Positions 41,654 to 50,127 of a stretch of 64,000 bases of DNA are shown one piece after another (position 1 is the first letter of the stretch; each line of letters starts with the position of its first letter). Below the pieces are notes generated by a model. That model ran no database searches, was not told the origin of the DNA, and saw only the letters and a program-made list of their open reading frames with translations. The translations under genes were made by a program, and so were the position numbers. This DNA comes from Azoarcus sp. KH32C (lineage in GTDB: Bacteria > Pseudomonadota > Gammaproteobacteria > Burkholderiales > Rhodocyclaceae). Location of the stretch: assembly GCF_000349945.1 (NCBI RefSeq), contig NC_020548.1:496001-560000 (forward strand), written 5' to 3'.

Positions 41654-42412
41654 TCAGCGCCGCTGTGCGAAGAAAGCTTTCACGCGCGAGCGGGTGTCCT
41701 CGAGCGCCATCAGTCCGTGGGTGCCCTGCAGCTCGCCTTCGTAGCCGGCACGCGACAGCGGCGCGACGCGGGCGATGCAGCGCTTGGAAACAAGCAGGGA
41801 CGCGGCCGACAGGCTGCCGATGCGCTCTGCGATGGCCGCCGCTTCATTGGCGAGCTCTGCGCCGGGCACCGCCCACTGCACCATCCCGAGCCGGCAGGCC
41901 TCGGCGCCATCGACGACGTCGCAGGCGAGAATGATTCGGCTCGCGGTGCCAGGCCCGCACAGGCGGGTGAGGCGCTGCGTGCCGCCGGCGCCGGGGATCA
42001 GCCCGAGGCGGGCTTCAGGCAAACCGAGCTTCGCCTCGGCCGCCGCGATCCGCAGATCGAACGACAGCGCGAGCTCGAAGCCACCGCCGAAGGCCGTGCC
42101 GCCGATCTCGGCGAGCGTCACGCAGGGCAGGTTTTCGATGCGGTCGAAGAGGCGGTGGAAGGCGCGGATGTCGCGCACCATCACGTTCGCGCCGTCGTCC
42201 ATCGCGAAGCGCGTCTCGACCTGCGCGAGGTCGGCACCGGCGCAGAAGGCCCGCTGGTCGCTACGCACATGCAGCAGCGCGACGTCCGGGCGGCCTTCGA
42301 TGTCGTCGAGCACGCGGTCCAGGCCGGCGATGAAGTCGTTGTTGAGGGCATTGACCGGCGCGCGCTGCATCGTCACGCGCACGACACGGCCGAGGTTTTC
42401 GATCTTGAACAT
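41654..42412 (-). CDS. Enoyl-CoA hydratase/isomerase family protein (candidate ring hydratase)
   Basis: A 252-residue crotonase with FCAGADLAQVETRFAMDD, the oxyanion-hole strand EIGGTAFGGGFELALSFDLRI, LPEARLGLIPGAGGTQRLTRL and a C-terminal helix ending RVKAFFAQRR. The two Glu-type catalytic positions of hydratases appear present (Glu in FELAL region context and in PEARLG). In the pathway it is the candidate for adding water to a cyclohex-1-ene carboxyl-CoA (BadK role), or an ordinary beta-oxidation hydratase. It starts 2 bases after the CoA ligase stop, so it is tightly coupled to it. Confidence 0.82.
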   Translation of the reverse strand: MFKIENLGRVVRVTMQRAPVNALNNDFIAGLDRVLDDIEGRPDVALLHVRSDQRAFCAGADLAQVETRFAMDDGANVMVRDIRAFHRLFDRIENLPCVTLAEIGGTAFGGGFELALSFDLRIAAAEAKLGLPEARLGLIPGAGGTQRLTRLCGPGTASRIILACDVVDGAEACRLGMVQWAVPGAELANEAAAIAERIGSLSAASLLVSKRCIARVAPLSRAGYEGELQGTHGLMALEDTRSRVKAFFAQRR

Positions 42413-42414
42413 GA

Positions 42415-44031
42415 TCAGGACTCCATGAGGTCTTTAAGTTCTTGGCGCAGCTTGAATTTCTGGATCTTTCCGCTGGGCGTCGTCGGCACCGCCTCGCGCA
42501 GCACGAGCTTTTCGGGCAACTTGAAGCGCGCGACGCCGCGGTCGATCAGGAAGCGCTTCATGTCCTCGAAATCGAGCCGCTGCCCGGGCTGGCAGACGAC
42601 AACCGCGGCGCAGGTCTCGCCGAGGCGGGGATGGGGGATGCCGACGACCGAGACGGTCTGGCAGGCGGGGTGTTCGAGCAGGATGTCCTCGACCTCGCGC
42701 GCCGAAATGTTCTGGCCGCCGCGGATGATCATGTCCTTGATGCGGCCGACGATCCGCACCGAACCGTCGGCGCCGACCTGCGCGAGGTCGCCCGAGCGGT
42801 ACCAGCCCTCGGCGTCGAGCGAACGCGCCGTCAGTTCCGGTTCGTCGAGATAGCCGATGAAGGTGTTCGGGCCGCGCGACCACTGCTCGCCCTCCTCGCC
42901 CGGCCCGAGTGCCCGGCCGTTCTCGTCGGCGGCGCGCACCTCGATGCCCGGCAGCGTCCGCCCGTCGGCGAGCCACGCGCATTCAACCGGGTCGTCCGGC
43001 CAGGTCACGGTATGCGGCGGGCTCTCGGTCGAGCCGTAGATGCTCAGCACCCGTACGCCGACCGCCAGCGCGCGGCGCACGACGACTTCGGGGATCGGCG
43101 CGCCGCCGCACAGGAAGTAGCGCAGATCGGGCAGGCGCCGACCGCTCTTCTCCATCGCCTCGACGACGTCGCCGAGGAAGGGCGTCGCCCCCATCGTCCA
43201 GGTCGCGCGGCTCGATGCCATCTGCGCGAGCGCGTCCTCGCCGCTGAAGACGTCGAGCAGCGACACCGTCGAGCCGAGCAGCAGCGTCATCAGGATGCCG
43301 TGCATGAAGCCGCTGGTATGCGACACCGGCGACGCCATGAAGCAGATGTCGCGGTCGGTGAGGCGCAGTGTCTGCGCAAGCGCCCGTTCGCCGTAGATCG
43401 CGGTGTTGTGGGTATGCACGACGCCTTTCGGCTTCGACTCCGAACCCGACGTGAAGAGCACCAGCGCGGGCTCGTCGGCCGCGGCGTAGTGATCATTCGC
43501 AAGCCGCGCCCCGGCGACGGCTTCGGCGAACGGCGTGCCGAGCGCCGCGTTTCCTTCGCCGATCACGACGATCGCCGGCTTCACGACCAGTTCGTCGTGG
43601 ATGCGGTCGAGGTGCTCGGTGTAGTCCGCGCTGCGGAAGCGCCCCGGCACCACGACGGCCTTCGCGCCGCACTTGTTCATCACGAACGCGAGATCCTTCC
43701 AGCCGTAGGTCGGCGGCAGCGGGTTGATCACCGCGCCGAGCTTGAAGCTCGCATACGTGACGACGACCGTCTGCCACCAGTTCGGCAGGTGCATCGTCAC
43801 GACATCCCCCGCACCGACTCCCTGCGCCGCAAGGAAGCCGGCGAAGCGCGACGCCAGGTCTTCGAGCTCGCGGTAGGTGATGGACTGGCCCGATGCATCC
43901 TCGACGGCGAGCTTGTCGGCGTGACGCTCGACGCTCGCGGCGATCAGCTGGCCGAGCGAGTTTTCCTGCCAGTGCCCTGCCGCGTAGTGGCGTGCGAGGG
44001 CCTCCCGTGAGGGCTTCATGTGAATCGTCAT
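42415..44031 (-). CDS. Acid-CoA ligase (AMP-binding, AliA-like candidate)
   Basis: A 538-residue ANL-superfamily ligase with the P-loop LVLFTSGSESKPKGVVHTHN, SIYGSTESPPHTVTW (A5 motif), WYRSGDLAQVGADGSVRIVGRIKDMIIRGGQNIS in part (A7-A8, hinge and DMIIRGG) and the A10 lysine in TTPSGKIQKFKL. It activates a carboxylic acid with ATP and CoA. Similarity in layout to cyclohexanecarboxylate-CoA ligase AliA and other short-to-medium acid ligases, plus BadH/BadI-like neighbours, suggests an alicyclic acid. The start at 44031 has GGAG about ten bases upstream; an ATG four codons in is possible. Confidence 0.83.
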   Translation of the reverse strand: MTIHMKPSREALARHYAAGHWQENSLGQLIAASVERHADKLAVEDASGQSITYRELEDLASRFAGFLAAQGVGAGDVVTMHLPNWWQTVVVTYASFKLGAVINPLPPTYGWKDLAFVMNKCGAKAVVVPGRFRSADYTEHLDRIHDELVVKPAIVVIGEGNAALGTPFAEAVAGARLANDHYAAADEPALVLFTSGSESKPKGVVHTHNTAIYGERALAQTLRLTDRDICFMASPVSHTSGFMHGILMTLLLGSTVSLLDVFSGEDALAQMASSRATWTMGATPFLGDVVEAMEKSGRRLPDLRYFLCGGAPIPEVVVRRALAVGVRVLSIYGSTESPPHTVTWPDDPVECAWLADGRTLPGIEVRAADENGRALGPGEEGEQWSRGPNTFIGYLDEPELTARSLDAEGWYRSGDLAQVGADGSVRIVGRIKDMIIRGGQNISAREVEDILLEHPACQTVSVVGIPHPRLGETCAAVVVCQPGQRLDFEDMKRFLIDRGVARFKLPEKLVLREAVPTTPSGKIQKFKLRQELKDLMES

Positions 44032-44035
44032 GGTG

Positions 44036-44818
44036 TTATCGCTCCGTGGCGGGACGTCCCGGGATCAGGCCCTGCACGGCGTCGAGCAGACCGCCGTCCG
44101 CGAGCAGGTTCTGACCGGTCATGTAGGTGGCGGCGTCGCCCAGCAGGAAGGCGACGACGCCGGCGATGTGTTCGGCGGGGTCGCCGATGCGGTGCAGCGG
44201 GATCAGCTTCTCGCGCCCCGCGCGCAGGGCCGGATCGGCATACACGCGGGCCGTCAGTGACGTGTGGATCAGGCCCGGCGACACCGCATTGACGCGGATG
44301 CCGTCGGCGGCCCATTCCTGGGCGAGCACGCGGATCAGCATCAGCAGCCCGGCCTTGCTGGGGCTGTAGGCGCCCATGCCCGGGTAGGGCTGCACGCCCG
44401 ACATGGACGCCACCGAGACGAAGCTCCCGCGGCTCTCGCGCAGCGCCGGGTAGGCCGCCTTAGCGAGCAGCCAGGGCGCGCGCAGATTCACGCCGAAGAG
44501 GAACTCCCAGTCCGCAAGCTCGAGGTCGGCAAGCGTCGAGGGGCGCGACACGCCGGCGTTGCTGACCACCGCATCAAGCCCGCCAAGCGCGGCCTGCGCT
44601 TCGGCCACCAGGCGTGCCGGGGTTGCCGGGTCGGACAGGTCGCCGAGCAGCGGCACGACGCGGCCACCGGCGCGGTCGGCCTCCTCGACCACCGCCGCCA
44701 GCTCGTCGCCATGCGCCGAACCGCAGGCCGCGACCGTCGCCCCTTCGGCTGCAAGCCGTAGGCAGATCGCGCGGCCGATCCCCCGGCTCGCACCGGTCAG
44801 CAGGACACGCTTGGACAT
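44036..44818 (-). CDS. Short-chain dehydrogenase/reductase, substrate unknown
   Basis: A 260-residue SDR with LLTGASRGIGRAICLRLAAEGA, SNAGVSRPSTLADLE, the catalytic Ser in SFVSVASMSGVQPYPGMGAY with YSPSKAG, and NAVSPGLIHTSLTARV. The segment after the first strand (ACGSAHGDEL) has no acidic residue at the NAD-determining position, so NADP(H) is possible, unlike the other two SDRs. It is 14 bases after the ABC binding-protein gene and 4 bases before the ligase. As the third SDR of the operon it may act on an additional hydroxyl or keto group of the substrate. Confidence 0.82.
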   Translation of the reverse strand: MSKRVLLTGASRGIGRAICLRLAAEGATVAACGSAHGDELAAVVEEADRAGGRVVPLLGDLSDPATPARLVAEAQAALGGLDAVVSNAGVSRPSTLADLELADWEFLFGVNLRAPWLLAKAAYPALRESRGSFVSVASMSGVQPYPGMGAYSPSKAGLLMLIRVLAQEWAADGIRVNAVSPGLIHTSLTARVYADPALRAGREKLIPLHRIGDPAEHIAGVVAFLLGDAATYMTGQNLLADGGLLDAVQGLIPGRPATER

Positions 44819-44832
44819 CGCATCGTCCTCCG

Positions 44833-46020
44833 TCAGAGCTTGCAGGCGCCGGGAGCAGGCGCGACGACCGCCGGGTCGAACGCCGTCTCGATCACCGGCC
44901 GCAGCTGGCCGTCGAGACGCTTTACGCGGCCGAAGTAGTTCGGTTTCACGAGCTGGTGGTCCTCGGCGCGCATCGTCGCCTGCCCCCACACGGTGTCGAG
45001 CGTTGCGCCCGACAGTGCTGCCGCAACCGCCGTCGGCTTCGAGCTGCCCGCCTTCGCCACACCCTGCAGGATCACCTGGACGCCGTTGTAGCCCGCGACC
45101 TCGTTCTCGTTCGGATCGCGGCCGAACTTCTTACGCCAGGCGGCGACGAGCGCCTTATTGCGCGGCGTGTCGATCTCGGGCGCGTAGTTCATCACCCCCC
45201 ACACGCCGTCGGTCGCGCCCTCGGTCGCCTTGACGACGAAGCTCATGATGTAGGCATGGCCGATGATGCGCTTCGACGTTGTCAAACCGAACTCGGCGGC
45301 CTGCTTCGCGAACGCGATCAGATCGCGGCCGACGAGCGCCACCCACACCGCCTCCGCCCCGGAGTTCTTCAGCTGCGCGATATAGGGCGCGAAGTCCTTC
45401 GTGCCGGTCGGCGCGTACAGCGTCACGTCCACTTCCTTGCCGAGCTTCTGCACCGCCTTCGTGAAGGACTCGGCCGAATCCCGGCCCCACACGTAGTCGT
45501 TCGCGAGGATCGCGAAGCGCTTTTCCTTCGCGTTCTCCTTGAGCCAGGGCTCGACGATCGCGAGGTCCATCGCGTCCGAATGATTCGCCTGGAACATGCG
45601 GGCGTTGCAGGCGTCACCGGTGATGCGGTCGGACTTGCTCAGCGTGCTGACATACAGCGCGTCCCAGCGCTGCAGGTTCTGCCCGAGCGCGAGGCTGATC
45701 GACGACGCGATCGGGCCGACGAGCAGGTTGTAGCCACCGCGCGCGAACTTCTCCGCCACGCGCCGCCCCGCTTCGGGCGTGCTCTCGTCGTCACCGATCT
45801 GGACCTCGATCGCACGGCCGCCGACGCCCCCTGCGGCGTTCGCTTCGTCGACCGCGAACTGCATGCCGCGCAGCGAATCCTCGCCCTGCGCCGTGAAGCC
45901 TCCGGACTGCGAAGTCACGATGCCGATCCGCACCGGCTCCTTGGCTTGCGCGAACGCGGTGCCGGACAGGGCCGCGAGCGCCGCGGCGACGAGCAACTTG
46001 CCGATTTTCCTTGTTCTCAT
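44833..46020 (-). CDS. ABC transporter substrate-binding protein (branched-chain amino acid type)
   Basis: A 395-residue periplasmic binding protein of the LivJ/K family with a signal peptide (cleavage near AFA-QA). It has the opening VRIGIVTSQSGGFTAQGEDSLRGMQFAVDEANAAGGVGGR in fragments, VGPIASSISLALGQNLQRWD, LANDYVWGRDSAESF, and AGYNGVQVILQGVAKAG. In aromatic-degrading betaproteobacteria such importers often bring in aromatic or alicyclic acids rather than amino acids. Ligand is inferred only from operon context. It follows livF by 21 bases, completing the importer. Confidence 0.88.
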   Translation of the reverse strand: MRTRKIGKLLVAAALAALSGTAFAQAKEPVRIGIVTSQSGGFTAQGEDSLRGMQFAVDEANAAGGVGGRAIEVQIGDDESTPEAGRRVAEKFARGGYNLLVGPIASSISLALGQNLQRWDALYVSTLSKSDRITGDACNARMFQANHSDAMDLAIVEPWLKENAKEKRFAILANDYVWGRDSAESFTKAVQKLGKEVDVTLYAPTGTKDFAPYIAQLKNSGAEAVWVALVGRDLIAFAKQAAEFGLTTSKRIIGHAYIMSFVVKATEGATDGVWGVMNYAPEIDTPRNKALVAAWRKKFGRDPNENEVAGYNGVQVILQGVAKAGSSKPTAVAAALSGATLDTVWGQATMRAEDHQLVKPNYFGRVKRLDGQLRPVIETAFDPAVVAPAPGACKL

Positions 46021-46041
46021 GATGTCTCCTTGAACTCCTCT

Positions 46042-46740
46042 TTAAACGACGATGTGTTTGTGCAACTGCTCGATATCGAGGCCTTCGAGTGCGCCTTCTT
46101 CGATGATCGAACCCTTCGCCATCACGTACAGGCGGCGCGCGACGCGCGCGATCAGGCTGAGGTTCTGTTCGATGAGCAGCAGCGCGGTGCCGGCGTCCGC
46201 GAGCCGGTTGAAGATCACCGCGAGCTGATCGACGATGACCGGGGCGAGGCCCTCGCTCGGCTCGTCGAGCACCAACAGCGAAGGGTTGGCCATCATTGCG
46301 CGGCCGATCGCGAGCATCTGCTGCTGCCCGCCGGAGAGCGCCGTGCCCGGCGTGTGTGCGCGTTCGCGCAGGATCGGGAACAGCTCGTAGATGCTCGCGA
46401 GGTTCCACGGGCCGGGCCGCTTCACCGCGCCGCCGAGCAGCAGGTTCTCCTCGATCGTCAGGTTCGCGATGATCCGGCGCCCCTGCGGCACGACCGCGAT
46501 GCCGGCGCGCGCTGCCGTGTAGGTGCGCAGGCCCTGCTGCGGCCGGCCGTTGAACTGCATCACCCCGCCGCGCAGCGACGCGAGGTTGAGGATGGTATTG
46601 ACCACCGTCGTCTTGCCGACGCCGTTGCGCCCGACCAGCGCGACCCGCTCGCCCGCCTCCACGTGCAGGCTCACGTCATGCAGCACGTGCGCCTGGCCGT
46701 AATACGCGTTCACCGCCTCGAAGTTGAGCAGTCTCGTCAT
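46042..46740 (-). CDS. livF: ABC transporter ATPase, LivF family
   Basis: A 232-residue ABC ATPase. Walker A is GRNGVGKTTVVNTIL, the Q-loop region is VPQGRRIIANLTIEENLLLG, the signature is LSGGQQQMLAIGRAMM and Walker B is LLVLDEPSEGLAPVIV with the H-loop replaced in the usual LivF way (IEQN). Its ATG overlaps the stop of livG (ATGA-type overlap at 46737-46740), so the two are coupled. It energises the importer formed by LivH, LivM and the binding protein encoded just downstream. Confidence 0.9.
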   Translation of the reverse strand: MTRLLNFEAVNAYYGQAHVLHDVSLHVEAGERVALVGRNGVGKTTVVNTILNLASLRGGVMQFNGRPQQGLRTYTAARAGIAVVPQGRRIIANLTIEENLLLGGAVKRPGPWNLASIYELFPILRERAHTPGTALSGGQQQMLAIGRAMMANPSLLVLDEPSEGLAPVIVDQLAVIFNRLADAGTALLLIEQNLSLIARVARRLYVMAKGSIIEEGALEGLDIEQLHKHIVV

Positions 46741-47447
46741 GCCGCGCTCCCCAGATAGGCTTCGCGGACCTTCGGATGCGCACGAACCTCGTCCGGCGTC
46801 CCTTCCGCGAGCAATTTGCCGGTCTCGAGCACCGTGATGCTGTCCGAGATCCCGAAAACGACTTCCATGTCGTGCTCGACGAGCAGCACCGACACGCCCC
46901 AGTTGCGAGCGAGATTGCGCAGATGGCGCGCGAGCTTCATCGACTCCTCGACCGACAGCCCCGCCATCGGCTCGTCGAGCAGCAACACGCGGGGGCGGCC
47001 GACGAGCGCCAGCGCGATGTCCAGGCGGCGCTGGTCGCCGTAGCTGATCTCGTCGGCGACGCGGCCTGCGAGGCGGTCCAGCCCCAGCTCGCGCATCACC
47101 TCGTCCGGGTCGGCGTCCGGGATCTTCGAGGCCGCCAGTTCCATCTGCACCCCGATGCGCATGCCCGGGAAGATGCTGGTGCGCTGGAAGGAGCGCGACA
47201 GCCCAAGGAGCCGCCGCTCGACGACGCCGAGCGTCGTGATGTCGGTACCCGCCAGATGCACGCTTCCCGCCGCTGTCGCGCGCCGGCCGGAGAGTGCGTC
47301 GATGAAGGTCGACTTGCCCGCCCCGTTCGGCCCGATCAAGCCGCGGATCTCGCCCTGCGCGAGGTGCATCGACACCCCGTCGTTGGCCGTCACGCCGCCG
47401 TAGCGCACAGACAGCCCCTTCGCTTCGAGTGCGTAAGTCGTGCTCAT
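46737..47447 (-). CDS. livG: ABC transporter ATPase, LivG family
   Basis: A 236-residue ABC ATPase beginning MSTTYALEAKGLSVRYGGVTAND. Walker A is GPNGAGKSTFIDAL, the LivG-specific insert SFQRTSIFPGMRIGVQMEL follows, the signature is ISYGDQRRLDIALALV (variant of LSGGQ) and Walker B is VLLLDEPMAGLSVEE with VEHDM. The ATG at 47447 follows AAGGAGGCTCGC. Four-base overlaps with livM upstream and livF downstream show tight coupling. Confidence 0.9.
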   Translation of the reverse strand: MSTTYALEAKGLSVRYGGVTANDGVSMHLAQGEIRGLIGPNGAGKSTFIDALSGRRATAAGSVHLAGTDITTLGVVERRLLGLSRSFQRTSIFPGMRIGVQMELAASKIPDADPDEVMRELGLDRLAGRVADEISYGDQRRLDIALALVGRPRVLLLDEPMAGLSVEESMKLARHLRNLARNWGVSVLLVEHDMEVVFGISDSITVLETGKLLAEGTPDEVRAHPKVREAYLGSAA

Positions 47448-48469
47448 GCGAGCCTCCTTGCGACGAACTGCTTCACGCCAGTGGCGGCACGGCTCGCACC
47501 GCCGGCGATGCCCGCCGGCCACAGCACGATCACCGCGATCAGGCTCACGCCGAAGATGCTCATCCAGTGGGTTGTGTGCTCGCCGACGAAGTCGCGGAAC
47601 AGGTAATAGACGACCGCACCGACCGCCGGCCCCCACAGCGTGCGGCTGCCGCCGAGCACGACCATGATCAGCACCGTCCCGGACACCGACCAATGCAGCG
47701 ACTCGGGCGACACGAAGCCGGTGTAGAGCGCGGACAGGATGCCGCCCGCCGCCGTCACCATCGCCGAGATCGCGAACACCGCGGCCCGCGGCAGCAGCGT
47801 GCGGAAGCCGATGAAGCGCACCCGCTCCTCGTTCTCGCGGATCGCCTCGGTCAGCGGACCGAAGCCGGTGCGCAGCAACAGCGCCAGCAGCAGCACCAGC
47901 GCGACAAGCGTGAGCCAGCAGATCAGGAACATGCTCGACGGGTTCTGGAAGCTCGCGAGCTCGACCCCGAACACCTGCGCCGGGAAGTTGATGTTCATGC
48001 CGTCCGCGCCACCGGTGAAACCGCGCGACTTCGACACGAGCACGTAGAAGCTCTGCCCGATCGCGAGCGTCAGCATGCCGAAGGCGATGCCGGGCACACG
48101 AACGATCACGAGCGCCAGGCCGAACGCGAAGACTCCGATCGCCGCGAGCGTCATCACAATCACGGTGCCGACCGGCCAGCCGGTGAGATTCACCGCCGCG
48201 CCGACGAGGTAGCCCGCCAGGCCGAAGAAGAGCGCATGACCGAAGCTCACCATGCCGTTCTGCTTCAGCAGGAAACCGAGACCCAGCGCGAACACCGCGT
48301 AGATGGTCGCCTGCGTCAGCAGCGACATCAGCCCGTTCGACGCCACCGACAGGCTCACCGCCAGTCCGACCGCCAGCGCCGCAGCCGCCATCGCACACAG
48401 GCGCAGCACGCCGGGATTCGGCTTCACTTGCGTTTCTTCCAACGCAGTTGCAGAGATGATCGCGCTCAT
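47444..48469 (-). CDS. livM: ABC transporter permease, LivM family
   Basis: A 341-residue membrane protein with about ten helices and LivM features: QATIYAVFALGLGFLLKQNGMVSFGHALFFGLAGY in fragments, VRVPGIAFGMLTLAIGQSFY, the coupling-helix region LTEAIRENEERVRFIGF, and VLGGSRTLWGPAVGAVVYYL. It starts at 48469, overlapping the livH stop by four bases, and ends overlapping livG. It forms the membrane channel with LivH. Confidence 0.9.
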   Translation of the reverse strand: MSAIISATALEETQVKPNPGVLRLCAMAAAALAVGLAVSLSVASNGLMSLLTQATIYAVFALGLGFLLKQNGMVSFGHALFFGLAGYLVGAAVNLTGWPVGTVIVMTLAAIGVFAFGLALVIVRVPGIAFGMLTLAIGQSFYVLVSKSRGFTGGADGMNINFPAQVFGVELASFQNPSSMFLICWLTLVALVLLLALLLRTGFGPLTEAIRENEERVRFIGFRTLLPRAAVFAISAMVTAAGGILSALYTGFVSPESLHWSVSGTVLIMVVLGGSRTLWGPAVGAVVYYLFRDFVGEHTTHWMSIFGVSLIAVIVLWPAGIAGGASRAATGVKQFVARRLA

Positions 48470-49317
48470 ACCCGGCTCCCCGAGAGGCCCGACGGACGCC
48501 ACACCAGGACGGCAGTCATCAGCGCGAAAGGCAGCAGCGCCGCGAGGTCGGGAAGATAGACGGCGCCGAGCGCCTGGACCTGGCCGAGGACCATCGCGGC
48601 GGCGAATGCGCCGGCGAAGCTCCCGAGACCGCCGATCACGACGACGACGAAGGAATCGATCAGGATGTCGCTGCCCATCGTCGGCGACAGCGACAGGAAG
48701 GGACCGGACACCACCCCGGCGAGCCCCGCCAGCGCCGCCCCGACCGCAACCACGCCGCCCGACAGCCGGTCGGTATTGACCCCCTGCATCGCCGTCGTCA
48801 CAGGGTCCGTGCTCGCGCCGCGGATGAAGAGGCCGATGCGGCTGAAACGCAGCCACCCGACGAGGCAGGCCGCGACGAGCGCCCCGACCGCGACGATTGC
48901 CAGCCGATACACCGGAAACGGCGAGCCTAAGAGCTCGACCGTGCCCTGCAGCGCCTCGGGCGCCGGCAGCGAGTAGCTCTGCTTGCCCCACACCGACTGC
49001 ACGACATCCTCGAACACCAACAGCAGCCCGAAGGTCACGAGCATCACCGTCAGCGGGTCGCGGTCCTGCAGCAGGCGGAAGCCGAAGCGGTCGAGGCAGA
49101 AGCCGACCGCCGCCAGCGCCGCGACGGCCGCCGCGAGTCCGCCACCGAAACCAAACTGAAGCGAGGCCGCATAGGCGATATAGGCGCCGAGCATGAACAG
49201 CGAGCCGTGCGCGAAATTGACCACACGGCGCAGGCCGTAGATCAGCACCAGGCCGGACGCCACGATCATCAGCAGCGAGCCGTACACCAGGCCATTGAGA
49301 ATCTGGATCGCGATCAT
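48466..49317 (-). CDS. livH: ABC transporter permease, LivH family
   Basis: A 283-residue membrane protein with eight or so helices and the LivH pattern: QILNGLVYGSLLMIVASGL, RRVVNFAHGSLFMLGAY, VTFGLLLVFEDVVQSVWG, and GSDILIDSFVVVVIGGLGSFAG near the C-terminus. The ATG at 49317 overlaps the TGA of the tetR gene, so expression of the importer is coupled to that of its presumed repressor. Confidence 0.9.
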   Translation of the reverse strand: MIAIQILNGLVYGSLLMIVASGLVLIYGLRRVVNFAHGSLFMLGAYIAYAASLQFGFGGGLAAAVAALAAVGFCLDRFGFRLLQDRDPLTVMLVTFGLLLVFEDVVQSVWGKQSYSLPAPEALQGTVELLGSPFPVYRLAIVAVGALVAACLVGWLRFSRIGLFIRGASTDPVTTAMQGVNTDRLSGGVVAVGAALAGLAGVVSGPFLSLSPTMGSDILIDSFVVVVIGGLGSFAGAFAAAMVLGQVQALGAVYLPDLAALLPFALMTAVLVWRPSGLSGSRV

Positions 49318-49976
49318 TTCGTGCCCGTCCTCCGTTCCGGTTGCCGGCAAGCGCCCCATCCGGCGGGCGTCATCAGCGCGTTCAGGAAGAGGTCCAGGCC
49401 TTCCTCGATGTATTCGTCGAGCGTCACGATCTCTTGCAGCCGCCACGCCTTCAGCGCCCAGCCGTGCGCGAGCAGCACGATGCGGTAGCTCAGCAGCTCG
49501 ACATTGACGGGGCGGAAGTAGCCGGCCGCGAGGCATTCCTCGATGCGGTCGATGATCAGCTGGTTGGTCTCCAGCTCCATCTTCTTGATCACCGCCTGGT
49601 ATTCCGCGTTGAGCGACTTCGTCTCGCGGTATGCGAGCAAGGTCGCGTGCGGCTTGTCGCCGATCACGCGGCAATAGGCCCGCACCGTCGCGCAAAAGCG
49701 CTCGACCGGCCCCTCGACGTGCTCCAGCGCGCGCGGGATCTCGCGCAGGTAGGACGTCAGCACGTTCTCCAGCACGAGGAAGAGCACGTCTTCCTTCGAA
49801 CGCACATATGAATAGATGAGCCCGGTGCTGAGTCCGGCGCCCTGCGTGATCTCGCGGATGGTGGTCTTGTGATAACCCTTGCGCGCAAACAACTCGCCTG
49901 CTGCCCTCACGAACTGGCTGCGCCGCATCTCCACCAGGGCCGGATCGTCAACGTTGCTGACTACACTCGGCTGCAT
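49314..49976 (-). CDS. TetR-family transcriptional regulator of the catabolic operon
   Basis: A 220-residue TetR-type repressor. The N-terminal helix-turn-helix is clear (RSQFVRAAGELFARKGYHKT, IREITQGAGLSTGLIYSYVR, KEDVLFLVLENVL), followed by an all-helical ligand domain (AECLAAGYF-type region and WGACRQPERR end). The ATG at 49976 has GGAGGAG six bases before it. It is the first gene of the 17-gene operon and lies 46 bases from a 22-bp block that recurs at the dcaP promoter; this strongly suggests autoregulation and control of both units, perhaps with a pathway acyl-CoA as inducer. The effector is an inference. Confidence 0.88.
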   Translation of the reverse strand: MQPSVVSNVDDPALVEMRRSQFVRAAGELFARKGYHKTTIREITQGAGLSTGLIYSYVRSKEDVLFLVLENVLTSYLREIPRALEHVEGPVERFCATVRAYCRVIGDKPHATLLAYRETKSLNAEYQAVIKKMELETNQLIIDRIEECLAAGYFRPVNVELLSYRIVLLAHGWALKAWRLQEIVTLDEYIEEGLDLFLNALMTPAGWGACRQPERRTGTK

Positions 49977-50021
49977 TATTGGTCTCCTCCTCGCCCGAAA
50001 TTTGTCGGCCATTCAACGAAA

Positions 50022-50043
50022 TGGACGTTCATTCAGTGGAGAC
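50022..50043 (-). promoter_or_regulatory. Probable TetR operator at the tetR/araC divergent promoter
   Basis: Identical over 22 bp to 33225-33246. The core here is AATGGAC directly abutting GTTCATT, a 14-bp near-perfect palindrome, typical of TetR operators. It lies 46 bases upstream of the tetR ATG. An ATTCTG hexamer (CAGAAT on the minus strand, possible -10) follows within two bases at both sites. Confidence 0.75.
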
Positions 50044-50078
50044 GATTCTGCGCGGGGGGCCTCATCGAAGAGGTGCGG

Positions 50079-50108
50079 AATCGGGCGAAAAGCAGGACAA
50101 TTCGTGCA
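50079..50108 (-). promoter_or_regulatory. Probable AraC-type activator site at the divergent promoter
   Basis: On the minus strand, TGCACGAATTGTCC, 8 bases, GCCCGATT: direct half-sites 21 bases apart, with the same sequence and spacing as 33281-33310. It ends 20 bases before the chosen GTG start of the AraC-type gene, so binding there could also repress that gene. Confidence 0.65.
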
Positions 50109-50127
50109 CAAAAATGAGGAGACACTG

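Noticed and set aside
49314..50012. Earlier TetR start at 50012.
   Set aside because: It would add 12 residues without a ribosome binding site, while the ATG at 49976 has GGAGGAG at good spacing and leaves the operator outside the gene.
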